In this document: one piece after another, positions 1 through 7,684 of the stretch | Layout: each line of letters begins with the position of its first letter | How positions within the stretch are numbered: the first letter of the stretch is position 1 | Assembly: GCA_902763615.1 (NCBI GenBank) | Contig: CACWSX010000012.1 | Coordinates: forward strand, 1-59,894 | Length of the DNA stretch: 59,894 bases | From: an uncultured Prevotellaceae bacterium | GTDB taxonomy: Bacteria > Bacteroidota > Bacteroidia > Bacteroidales > Bacteroidaceae | Direction of reading: 5' to 3' | Notes under the pieces: generated by a model | What the model was told of the DNA's origin: nothing | The model's database searches: none | What the model saw: only the letters and a program-made list of their open reading frames with translations | Program-made: the position numbers and the translations under genes

Positions 1-1
1 A

Positions 2-394
2 CTGGCAGCCAATGCTGTGGAGAGCATTCCCTTTGCCGAGTTCTCGCCGCTGCTCATCTTGATTCTAGGTGGTGCCATCTGCTATGTGCTCTCGAACTTC
101 ATTTCGAATTCCGCTACTGCTGCGCTGCTGATGCCTATCTTGGCTGTGGTCTGCGGTGCTATGGGTGACAAACTCGCTCCTATCGGTGGTACGGGTACTG
201 TATTGATTGGTGTGGCCATTGCTGCTTCGTCGGCCATGATCCTGCCTATCTCTACCCCACCGAACGCACTGGCCTTCGCCACAGGTTATGTCCAGCAGAA
301 GGATATGTCGAAAATAGGTATTATCATGGGTGTCCTCTCGATGGTATTAGGCTTCGGCCTGGTTTACTTGATGGGAACACTACATCTCATTTAA
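2..394 (+). CDS. Divalent anion:sodium symporter (DASS/SLC13-like), C-terminal part
   Basis: The gene is cut by the left edge: the reading frame is already open at position 2, so only about the last 130 residues are visible. They are strongly hydrophobic and form the end of a polytopic inner-membrane carrier. The stretch SNSATAALLMPI resembles the conserved SN(T/S)-A sodium/substrate-binding hairpin of the DASS family, and ISTPPNALAF is the proline-rich loop that usually follows it. Family members import succinate, fumarate, malate, citrate or sulfate with sodium; the substrate cannot be told from this fragment. The stop codon is followed at once by a hairpin shared with the convergent upp gene. 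Family assignment is fairly firm. Confidence 0.8.
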   Translation: MAANAVESIPFAEFSPLLILILGGAICYVLSNFISNSATAALLMPILAVVCGAMGDKLAPIGGTGTVLIGVAIAASSAMILPISTPPNALAFATGYVQQKDMSKIGIIMGVLSMVLGFGLVYLMGTLHLI

Positions 395-400
395 CATAAA

Positions 401-430
401 GAAACCCGCTCGATTGAGCGGGCTTCTTTA
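401..430. terminator. Bidirectional hairpin terminator
   Basis: A stem of CCCGCTC and GAGCGGG (405-411 and 416-422) with a 4-base loop is flanked by A-rich and T-rich sequence on both sides. It lies between the convergent stops of the DASS transporter and upp, so it probably ends both transcripts. Confidence 0.75.
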
Positions 431-1114
431 TTATTTATCAGCAATCTTTCTGAAGCTCTGCAGCTTTTCTCCGTAGCAGAGGTCTCCACAATCGCCAAAG
501 CCCGGTACAATATATTTTTGCTCATTCATTCCCTGATCGATGGCAGCACACCAGATGGTGGAGTCTTCAGGCAAAGCCTCCTTCACCACCTCGATGCCTT
601 CTGGGGCGGCAATAACACAACACAGGTGTATCTTCTTCGGCTTGCCGGCCTGAAGCAGAGAGTCGATGGCTGCTGCCAGACTACCACCCGTGGCCAGCAT
701 CGGGTCGACGATAAGTAACGTTTTGTTCTTTACACTCTGGGTGGCAATATACTCTGTATGAACGCCCACCTCAGTATGCTCGCGATTGATATACATGCGG
801 AAAGCCGAGACAAAACCGTTGTCGGCCTTGTCAAACACATTGAGGAATCCCTCGTGGAAAGGAAGCCCCGCACGCAGAACGGTAGCAATAACCATATCCT
901 CCTTCGGCAGAGGGATATCGAGGGTGCCGAGAGGCGTGGTCACAGTCTTCGGCTTGTACTCTAAGGTCTTCGACAGTTCGTATGCCATCATCTCGCCGAT
1001 ACGCTTGATATTGTGACGGAAGAGAAGACGATTACGCTGATAGTTCTTGTCACGCAACTCCGACATATACTGATTAAGAATCGAGTTGCTCTTGCTAAAA
1101 TCAATTATTTCCAT
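431..1114 (-). CDS. upp: Uracil phosphoribosyltransferase
   Basis: Salvage enzyme that joins uracil to PRPP, giving UMP and pyrophosphate in the cytoplasm. The 227-residue protein has the PRPP-binding motif of type I phosphoribosyltransferases near residues 133-150 (LLIVDPMLATGGS) and the uracil-binding C-terminal stretch rich in Gly and Asp (PGFGDCGDLCYG). An upstream segment, VLRAGLPFHEG, is also typical of Upp. Length is close to the usual 210-230. It is the last gene of a leftward run (GPH symporter, GH43, sigma factor, upp), starting 22 bases after the sigma-factor stop. It may therefore be co-transcribed with the pentosan genes, although upp is a housekeeping function. Confidence 0.93.
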   Translation of the reverse strand: MEIIDFSKSNSILNQYMSELRDKNYQRNRLLFRHNIKRIGEMMAYELSKTLEYKPKTVTTPLGTLDIPLPKEDMVIATVLRAGLPFHEGFLNVFDKADNGFVSAFRMYINREHTEVGVHTEYIATQSVKNKTLLIVDPMLATGGSLAAAIDSLLQAGKPKKIHLCCVIAAPEGIEVVKEALPEDSTIWCAAIDQGMNEQKYIVPGFGDCGDLCYGEKLQSFRKIADK

Positions 1115-1136
1115 AAACTTTGGTTCTTAGATTTGT

Positions 1137-1634
1137 TCATGCGATGCCACGTAGCTGCTGACGCACAGCCTTACGGGCAGCTCCCAACCGATGCTCCACA
1201 CTCTTATAGCCTTCGCCCAAGCGTTGAGAAATCTCAGCGACCTTCATGCCATCATAGATGTGGAGGCGATAGATCTCACGGCAGTTTTCCGGCACACGGG
1301 CCAAGCCACGTTCCAACTGCTCCGTAATATCACGGATGCTCAGTATAGACTCTGCGGATTCTTCGATGGAATCGGTGTTTTTCAGATAATGCTCGTAGTC
1401 ATCGAAGTGGGTACGACGACGGTAGAAATCGGTTATCAGGTTTCGTGCGATGGTATAGACCAAGGCAGGCAGGGTGACTTCAGTAATCATCCTGTCGGAT
1501 GTCAGAAGGCGGAGGAACACGTTCTGCACGAGATCCTCCGCTTCGACCGAATTTCCGAGACGGCTGCTGGCATAAACCAGCAGCTCGTCACGGTGAGTAA
1601 TGTAATAATTGGTTAAAGTTAGAATATCTTTCAT
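1137..1634 (-). CDS. RNA polymerase sigma factor, ECF-like sigma-70 family
   Basis: Small sigma factor of about 165 residues with only regions 2 and 4. Region 2 is seen as AEDLVQNVFLRLL followed by ARNLITDFYRRR, the -10 recognition part. Region 4 is the C-terminal helix-turn-helix (VAEISQRLGEGYKSVEHRL). A longer frame begins at a GTG (1649) overlapping the GH43 stop; the ATG at 1634, 11 bases after that stop, is preferred because the extra residues match nothing. No anti-sigma factor gene is adjacent, which is unusual for sigma factors linked to SusC-type receptors. It sits between a GH43 gene and upp in the same direction, so it is probably co-transcribed. Its regulon is unknown. Confidence 0.85.
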   Translation of the reverse strand: MKDILTLTNYYITHRDELLVYASSRLGNSVEAEDLVQNVFLRLLTSDRMITEVTLPALVYTIARNLITDFYRRRTHFDDYEHYLKNTDSIEESAESILSIRDITEQLERGLARVPENCREIYRLHIYDGMKVAEISQRLGEGYKSVEHRLGAARKAVRQQLRGIA

Positions 1635-1645
1635 CGAAAATCTGA

Positions 1646-2647
1646 TCACTCATTCACGACCTTCTGGATAGTACCATCCTCATTGTAGAACAGACGCTGT
1701 ACTTTTAAGGAGCGCAGATGAGTGATGTCGTTAGAAGGTACACAGTCGTGATAGAACAGGAACCATTCGCCCTTATACTGCACAATGCTATGGTGTGTGG
1801 TCCAACCTACGACTGGATCAAGGATGACGCCCTGATAGGTAAAGGGGCCATAAGGATTGTCACCGATGGCATAGCAGAGCATATGACTGTCGCCTGTAGA
1901 ATAGCTGAAATAATATTTGCCATTATACTTATGCATCCAAGAAGCCTCAAAGAAGCGGTGGGGATCTCCAGCCTTCAGAGGCTGACCGTCCTTATCGAGA
2001 ACCAATACTGAACGGGGAGCCTCAGCAAACTGCAAGACATCATCACTCATCTTAACCACGAAGCTCGACAAAGCGGGAATGTCGGCAGGCGCAAAGAGCT
2101 GGGTCTTCTTATCGGCAGCTGGACCGAGATCAATACCCTCTTTCACCAGTTTCTGAGGAGCCTGATACCACTGGAGCTGTCCACCCCAGAGTCCACCGAA
2201 GTAAGTATAGATATGTCCATCGTCATCCTTAAACACACTAGGATCGATGCTGAAAGAGCCTCGGATGGGATGCTCCTGGGGAATGAACGGGCCCTCAGGC
2301 TTATCGGCGATAGCCACACCAAGATGGAACACACCGTTGTAGTCCTTGGCAGAGAAAATGAGGTAATACTTGCCATCTTTCTCGACGACATCATTGTCCC
2401 ACATCTGTTTCTCGGCCCACTTCACCTGATCCACATGAAGAATCATGCCGTGATCGGTAATCTCACCATTTTCAACATCCTCCATAGAAATGACATGATA
2501 GTCTTTCATCTGGAAATGACCGCCATCATCGTCGAAGGCAGCACCTGCCTCCCAGTCGTGAGAGGGATATACATAGAGTTTGCCATTAAATACATTAGCA
2601 GAGGGGTCTGCATAATAATCTTTCGGATAAAGATAACGTGGTTTCAT
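1646..2647 (-). CDS. GH43 glycoside hydrolase (beta-xylosidase / alpha-L-arabinofuranosidase type)
   Basis: Intracellular exo-acting enzyme predicted to remove xylose or arabinofuranose from short oligosaccharides. The 333-residue protein has no signal peptide. The five-bladed propeller signatures of GH43 are present: the base Asp14 in YYADPSANVF, the pKa-modulating Asp135 in SIDPSVF and the acid Glu234 in FFEASWMHKYNGKYYFSYS. Similar cytoplasmic enzymes in Bacteroides and Prevotella are bifunctional xylosidase/arabinosidases, which is my best guess for specificity. The gene starts 27 bases after a GPH sugar symporter, fitting import of oligosaccharides and hydrolysis inside. Family assignment is strong; the exact substrate is inferred. 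Confidence 0.9.
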   Translation of the reverse strand: MKPRYLYPKDYYADPSANVFNGKLYVYPSHDWEAGAAFDDDGGHFQMKDYHVISMEDVENGEITDHGMILHVDQVKWAEKQMWDNDVVEKDGKYYLIFSAKDYNGVFHLGVAIADKPEGPFIPQEHPIRGSFSIDPSVFKDDDGHIYTYFGGLWGGQLQWYQAPQKLVKEGIDLGPAADKKTQLFAPADIPALSSFVVKMSDDVLQFAEAPRSVLVLDKDGQPLKAGDPHRFFEASWMHKYNGKYYFSYSTGDSHMLCYAIGDNPYGPFTYQGVILDPVVGWTTHHSIVQYKGEWFLFYHDCVPSNDITHLRSLKVQRLFYNEDGTIQKVVNE

Positions 2648-2674
2648 TTGGTTTGGATTTTTAATTGTTTATAC

Positions 2675-4120
2675 TTAATTTTCTACTTCTTTTTCACTAT
2701 TCCGACGACGTGCAGCCAACTCTGCCTGCATATTCTCGTTATATTCTTTGGTGATGGGATACAAATAAAGAGCGGCGACACCTACACAAAACAGCAAGGC
2801 TGGTACGATGCTCGACACCAAACGGATACCTTCCATGGCACTCTCATTCTGTATTGACACACTACCAGGTTGGTAACCGAAAGCAGAGATAATCACACCA
2901 GCTACAGCACCGCCAAGACCCAAGCCGACCTTCAAGGCTGCGGTAATGCCCGAGAAACAGAAACCCGTGGCGCGACGGTAGTTCTCATATTCAATATGGT
3001 CAGCAACGTCGGCAATCATCGCCCACAACAACGGGATGGTAGGGGCATAACTCAACGATTTCATGATGTTCAGCACGAATAGCAGTCCCACATCGGTAGG
3101 CGAAGGCAGATAGAACAGGAAGGTGAAGAAGGCTGTCAGCGTCAGACAGACAATAAACACCTTCTTCTTGCCATATTTGTTGGCCAGGAAACGCGACAGC
3201 AGAATAACGCCGATAAACTGTACCACCGCACCCACAATATTAAAGAAGGAGAAGCCAACAGCATAAGAATCCTCGATGGAATCAACTAATTTAAAGATAC
3301 GGAGGAAGTCGAAAAGCGATTTTTGGTCGACGTTATACTGGAAATAGAAACTCATTGCCGAGCTCCACATGGCAAGCGTGATGAACAAAGCAAAGGTCAA
3401 TAGGAACAAGGCTGACCAAGGAATGTCGGAAAAAGTGCTCTTGATATCCTCCTTGATATTTACCTCCTGACGAGGTGGCGGCTGGATGCGCTCACGACTA
3501 ACGGAGAAGGCAACGAAAAAGAGTACAAGTGCAACGCACGCAAAGATTGAAATAGTGCAGAGCCAACCATGCTGGGCATTATCATGCCCGAAATGGTTCA
3601 CCATCGGCAGTGTCAAGCCCTGTACTACAAACTGGGCGATGGTCACCGCGATGAAACGAATCGTCGTGATGCTTGTGCGCTCCTTGATGTCACTCGTCAT
3701 CACACCACCCAAGGAAGTATAAGGAATATTGTTCGACGAGTAAACCGTCATCAGCAGCATATACGAGATGGTTGCGTAGACGGCCACCATTGCCTTATCC
3801 TCAATACCGGGATTATAAAAGGCAAGGATATAGAACACACAGAAGGGCACGGCAGTCCAAAGAATCCATGGCCGGAATTTACCCCAGCGTGTCTTGGTGC
3901 GGTCGGCTAAAAGGCCTATCGTTGGGTCGACAATGAGCGAAGAGACGCTGGCAATCATCAAAATACTACCCGCCACAGTGCCATCGAGTCCAAAAACATC
4001 GGTGTAAAACTTCAGCTGGAACATCATCATCATCTGGAACACGAGATTAGCGGCTGCATCTCCAAGGGAGTAGCCTACTTTCTCACCAAATGATACTTTT
4101 TGAGTGAAGTTTCGTTTCAT
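2675..4120 (-). CDS. GPH-family sugar:cation symporter (MFS)
   Basis: Inner-membrane carrier of 481 residues with about 12 predicted helices. The N-terminal GEKVGYSLGDAAANLVFQ and the loop DRTKTRWGKFRPWILW are hallmarks of the glycoside-pentoside-hexuronide (GPH) family (MelB, XynB-type), and NIPYTSLGGVMT is the conserved loop after helix 4. Such carriers import xylosides, arabinosides or other oligosaccharides with Na+ or H+. It is first in a leftward operon with GH43, so a pentose oligosaccharide is the likely cargo. A -7 promoter box ends only 4 bases before its ATG. A second, divergent symporter of the same family (6284-7681) shares the overall pattern but is clearly a different protein. 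Confidence 0.9.
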   Translation of the reverse strand: MKRNFTQKVSFGEKVGYSLGDAAANLVFQMMMMFQLKFYTDVFGLDGTVAGSILMIASVSSLIVDPTIGLLADRTKTRWGKFRPWILWTAVPFCVFYILAFYNPGIEDKAMVAVYATISYMLLMTVYSSNNIPYTSLGGVMTSDIKERTSITTIRFIAVTIAQFVVQGLTLPMVNHFGHDNAQHGWLCTISIFACVALVLFFVAFSVSRERIQPPPRQEVNIKEDIKSTFSDIPWSALFLLTFALFITLAMWSSAMSFYFQYNVDQKSLFDFLRIFKLVDSIEDSYAVGFSFFNIVGAVVQFIGVILLSRFLANKYGKKKVFIVCLTLTAFFTFLFYLPSPTDVGLLFVLNIMKSLSYAPTIPLLWAMIADVADHIEYENYRRATGFCFSGITAALKVGLGLGGAVAGVIISAFGYQPGSVSIQNESAMEGIRLVSSIVPALLFCVGVAALYLYPITKEYNENMQAELAARRRNSEKEVEN

Positions 4121-4124
4121 GCTG

Positions 4125-4132
4125 CAAAGTTA
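4125..4132 (-). promoter_or_regulatory. -7 promoter box of the GPH symporter operon
   Basis: On the minus strand the sequence reads TAACTTTG, a full match to the Bacteroidota -7 element TAnnTTTG. Only 4 bases separate it from the ATG at 4120, so the transcript may have almost no leader. Confidence 0.65.
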
Positions 4133-4238
4133 CTTACTATTAATAAATAAGACGTTTTCATTTGTCACAGATGCTTTGTACTGTGTTTCATTTGGCAAGA
4201 AAAGACGAAAAAACACCGAAGGAATCGATTATTTTTTA

Positions 4239-4246
4239 TATATTTG
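4239..4246 (+). promoter_or_regulatory. -7 promoter box of the acetylesterase operon
   Basis: TATATTTG matches TAnnTTTG and ends 4 bases before the ATG at 4251. With the box at 4125-4132 it makes a divergent promoter region of about 130 bases between two pentosan operons. Confidence 0.6.
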
Positions 4247-4250
4247 CAGC

Positions 4251-6227
4251 ATGATTATAAAGAAACTATTAATCGTACTACTCGCCATTATCTGCGTTTC
4301 ATCAACTGCAAACGCAGAAGTCAGGCTGCCCCAATTGTTTCAGTCGGGCATGATCATGCAACGTGGCAAACCTATCCCCGTTTGGGGTTGGGCCGAGAAA
4401 GGGGAACAAGTTACCATCACTTTCCAAAAGAAAACTTACACCACTACAGCCGACGACCAAGGTCGATGGCGCATTGACCTGCCAAAGATGAAAGCTGGTG
4501 GACCCTATGTGTTAGTGGTCAAAGGTGAACGGTCAGAGGCGAAAGAAATCACTGACATACTGATTGGCGATGTTTGGTTGCTCTCCGGACAATCCAACAT
4601 CGATGTGACCATCGAGCGCGTCTATCCGCAATATGTCAACGAAATCGACCAGTTTAATATCGACCATGTCCGCCTGTTCCGCGTACAAAATGAGACTTCC
4701 ACCCATGGGGTGAAAGATGATATCCGACAAACGAATATCAACTGGAAGCCCCTTACCAAACAAAATGCATGGCTCTTCTCAGCCGTGGGCTCTTTCCTTG
4801 GTAAACATCTGTTTGAGAAGAACAAGGTACCTCAAGGTATCATCGTCAACAGCTGGGGCGGCACACCCATCGAGGCTTGGATCAGTGCCGATTCCCTGCA
4901 AAAAGACTACCCCATGCTTGTGAAGCGGGTGACACTTTATCAGAACGACAACTATGTTAAGGCCCAAATGCAGGCCAACAGTGCTGCCAGCAGGCAATGG
5001 AACGAGATGCTCAATAAAGAAGATCGCGTCGAGGCTTATGCCGCGTCCTCTTGTCAGGACGATGACTGGCTGACCATCAATCAGGACAACTGGAGTTTGC
5101 GGCACACTGGCAGCGTATGGCTCCGACAACACATTAATATAAATAAGGTACACGCGGGGAAGCCCGCCCGCCTGTTGCTAGGCACCCTCTACGACCAGGA
5201 TGTCACCTATCTGAACGGCCAACAGATCGGAAGCACCGGTTATCAGTATCCGCCACGCCGTTATGATATCCCAGAGGGCCTGCTCAAAGAGGGCGACAAT
5301 GTAATTGCCATCCGTTTCATCAATAAAAACGGGGCCGTTCACTTCATCCCTCAGAAACCTTATATGCTGTGTTTTGGCGACGACCGCCTCTCACAGAATC
5401 CCATGCCGAAGGATGTCATTCCCCTTGGCAAGGAGTGGAAGATGCATATAGGTGCTGTAATGCCACCTTGTCCAAGTGGCGATGTGTCGTTGCAGAATCT
5501 GCCTACAACACTCTATAATGCCGTGCTCCACCCTCTAGCCCCCTATGCCATCAGCGGTGTGGTGTGGTATCAGGGCGAATCGAATACAGGCAATCCAGCA
5601 CCGTATGCCGATTATCTGAAAAAACTGATGGGCAGTTGGCGCGACCGTTGGCAGGATCAGCAAATGCCTTTCTGTATCGTACAGTTGGCCAACTACGACG
5701 GCCGTCAGCAAACCGGAATGCCTAGACCCATCGCCTATCAGGCAGAACCTGTGAATAGTGGCTGGGCACAGTTGCGTGAAGCTCAGCGCACAGCAGCTAA
5801 AGCCGATCCCTATGCAGAATTAGCCGTCATCAACGATTTGGGAGAGACCGTCGATATCCATCCACTCCGCAAGAAGGAGGTAGCCGAGCGCATCGCACTC
5901 TGCTTCGACCGTCTGGTATATAATAATAAAAAGGTGAAACTCTCGCCCGAGGTAATTGACGTAAAGGTGACTGGTGATAATATTCAACTCACGCTCGATC
6001 AGCCTATACAAGAAGGTGACCTTTATACATTTGAAGTGGCCGACACTAATCATGTATTCCACAATGTGCCGATGGCCAAAGGCATGGGTAACGTCATTAC
6101 CCTCCTCAACTTCGCCTTCACTCCTACGGCAGTCCGCTATGCGTGGAAGGACGACCCAAAGGAAGCGAACGTACGTTCCCTCACAGGTCTCCCGATGAGT
6201 TCCTTCGAACTTAAGTTAAAGGAATAA
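4251..6227 (+). CDS. Secreted SGNH acetylesterase (sialate O-acetylesterase / CE20-like)
   Basis: Predicted periplasmic esterase that removes acetyl groups from glycans. The chosen start gives a clean signal peptide (MIIKKLLIVLLAIICVSSTANA) and 658 residues; an open frame extends upstream to 4104 but crosses the divergent promoter. The SASA-type SGNH motifs are present: GDVWLLSGQSN with nucleophile Ser115, WYQGESN, and DIHP with Asp535 and His537. A beta-sandwich insertion (about residues 240-370, containing WLRQHINI and VTYLNGQQIGSTGYQYPPRRY) is common in this family. Homologues are annotated as sialate esterases, but CE20 members act on acetylated xylan. Beside GH43 and pentose symporters a xylan or arabinoxylan role is more plausible. 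Specificity is inferred. Confidence 0.85.
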   Translation: MIIKKLLIVLLAIICVSSTANAEVRLPQLFQSGMIMQRGKPIPVWGWAEKGEQVTITFQKKTYTTTADDQGRWRIDLPKMKAGGPYVLVVKGERSEAKEITDILIGDVWLLSGQSNIDVTIERVYPQYVNEIDQFNIDHVRLFRVQNETSTHGVKDDIRQTNINWKPLTKQNAWLFSAVGSFLGKHLFEKNKVPQGIIVNSWGGTPIEAWISADSLQKDYPMLVKRVTLYQNDNYVKAQMQANSAASRQWNEMLNKEDRVEAYAASSCQDDDWLTINQDNWSLRHTGSVWLRQHININKVHAGKPARLLLGTLYDQDVTYLNGQQIGSTGYQYPPRRYDIPEGLLKEGDNVIAIRFINKNGAVHFIPQKPYMLCFGDDRLSQNPMPKDVIPLGKEWKMHIGAVMPPCPSGDVSLQNLPTTLYNAVLHPLAPYAISGVVWYQGESNTGNPAPYADYLKKLMGSWRDRWQDQQMPFCIVQLANYDGRQQTGMPRPIAYQAEPVNSGWAQLREAQRTAAKADPYAELAVINDLGETVDIHPLRKKEVAERIALCFDRLVYNNKKVKLSPEVIDVKVTGDNIQLTLDQPIQEGDLYTFEVADTNHVFHNVPMAKGMGNVITLLNFAFTPTAVRYAWKDDPKEANVRSLTGLPMSSFELKLKE

Positions 6228-6283
6228 GATCTGTCCTTATGTCATTCTGTTTAAAAAAATATTATGTTTAAATTATAATTATT

Positions 6284-7681
6284 ATGGCAACAACAAACGA
6301 AACAAACGGCTTTTACAAGCTTTCCTGGCTCCAGCGCATCGGCTTTGGCTCGGGCGACCTGGCTCAGAACCTTATCTTCCAAACAGTGGCGACCTACCTG
6401 ATGATTTACCTTACCACGGTATTGAAGATCAACCTCGCCTTTGTCAGCGGACTGATTCTCACCGTCCGACTCATCGACTGTTTTTGGAGTCCGGTAGTAG
6501 GGCGCTATATCGACAACCGTAATCCTAAGTTAGGTAAATATCGGGCCTACCTCCTCTATGGCGGTATTCCCCTTACAGTTGCCGCCTGCCTGCTGATGCT
6601 TCCCCAGGCTGCTGAATGGTCTATGCCGATGAAGATGATCTATGCTGCTGTCAGCTATACTGTACTGAGCATGATCTATTCCGTAGTAAACATACCTTAC
6701 GGCTCCATCATGGCCAGTATGACCCGCGATAATGATGAGGTACTTATTCTGACCTCTACACGTATGGTCTGCGCCAACATCGGTCAGATTGTAGTTCAGG
6801 CCGGTTTCCCCATCGGTCTGGCCATGTGTATTCATTCTGCCATCGACTGGAATCAGGCCACTTTCATGGCCATTGGCACCATTCCCGCCTTCATTATCCT
6901 GCCGTCTATGCCCGTATTGAAGAAATGGCTGGGCAAAAAGGGCTTGTATTATACCCTTCTCTCTATCGGTCTGATTGGATTTGCCATTCTTTTCACTGTC
7001 GGTAAGTTCTTTGATGTGACATCCGCTAATGCCCTTGTTCAGACAGCAAAGGTCATGACAGGCGTCGGACTGCTGGTAGGTTCTCTGATGTGGGCGCTGG
7101 TTCCAGAGGTCATTACAGAGGCAGAGTATCGTACCGGAAACAGACCTGCTGCTACAGTCAATGCACTGGCCGGCGTAGCTTTTAAGGCTGGATTCTCTAT
7201 TGCCGGTTGGATTACACCATTGGTAATGGGTTGGATCGGCTTTAACTTCGTCAGCGAAGAGTCTGCCCTGCCCACCGACCCCATGGCTTGGTTCACGGTT
7301 ACGGCTGTGTTTGCCCTCGTCGGTTTCGTGCTCCTGATGCTTTGCTTCATGGGTAGCAAGGAAAATATCACCACAACCCCGGAAAAGCCTGTTTCTTACG
7401 GTGAGATGTGGCAAGAGTTCAAGGCCAACAAGTGTCTGCAGCTCGTGCTGGGCATTTTCGTCGTGGTATTCCTGGCCTCCTTTATCAGCGCACCCGTCAA
7501 TGCCTATTATGTCAAGTTGGCCAACTACTCCGATATTGCGCAGAATGCCATTCTGATGTTCACCACTGTCATTCCTGCCATCCTTCTTCTTGTTGTGGGC
7601 TACCTTATCTATAAGTATCCGCTTACAGATGAGAAACTTGATGAGATGAGCCGCGAGATTGAAGCACGCAATAAGCAATAA
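6284..7681 (+). CDS. GPH-family sugar:cation symporter (MFS)
   Basis: Second GPH-type carrier, 465 residues, with about 12 hydrophobic segments. The family signatures are RIGFGSGDLAQNLIFQ at the N-terminus, DNRNPKLGKYRAYLLYGG in the loop between helices 2 and 3, and NIPYGSIMASMTRD after helix 4. It probably imports an oligosaccharide with a cation. It begins 56 bases after the esterase and 3 bases before the nucleoside kinase, so the three likely form one transcript. Compared with the symporter at 2675-4120 it has a longer insertion before the final helices (KENITTTPEKPVSYGEMWQEF). The cargo cannot be read from sequence; pentosides are suggested by context. Confidence 0.88.
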   Translation: MATTNETNGFYKLSWLQRIGFGSGDLAQNLIFQTVATYLMIYLTTVLKINLAFVSGLILTVRLIDCFWSPVVGRYIDNRNPKLGKYRAYLLYGGIPLTVAACLLMLPQAAEWSMPMKMIYAAVSYTVLSMIYSVVNIPYGSIMASMTRDNDEVLILTSTRMVCANIGQIVVQAGFPIGLAMCIHSAIDWNQATFMAIGTIPAFIILPSMPVLKKWLGKKGLYYTLLSIGLIGFAILFTVGKFFDVTSANALVQTAKVMTGVGLLVGSLMWALVPEVITEAEYRTGNRPAATVNALAGVAFKAGFSIAGWITPLVMGWIGFNFVSEESALPTDPMAWFTVTAVFALVGFVLLMLCFMGSKENITTTPEKPVSYGEMWQEFKANKCLQLVLGIFVVVFLASFISAPVNAYYVKLANYSDIAQNAILMFTTVIPAILLLVVGYLIYKYPLTDEKLDEMSREIEARNKQ

Positions 7682-7684
7682 ACA

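Noticed and set aside
4104-4250. Longer start for the acetylesterase
   Set aside because: It crosses the divergent promoter and removes the clean signal peptide that begins at 4251.
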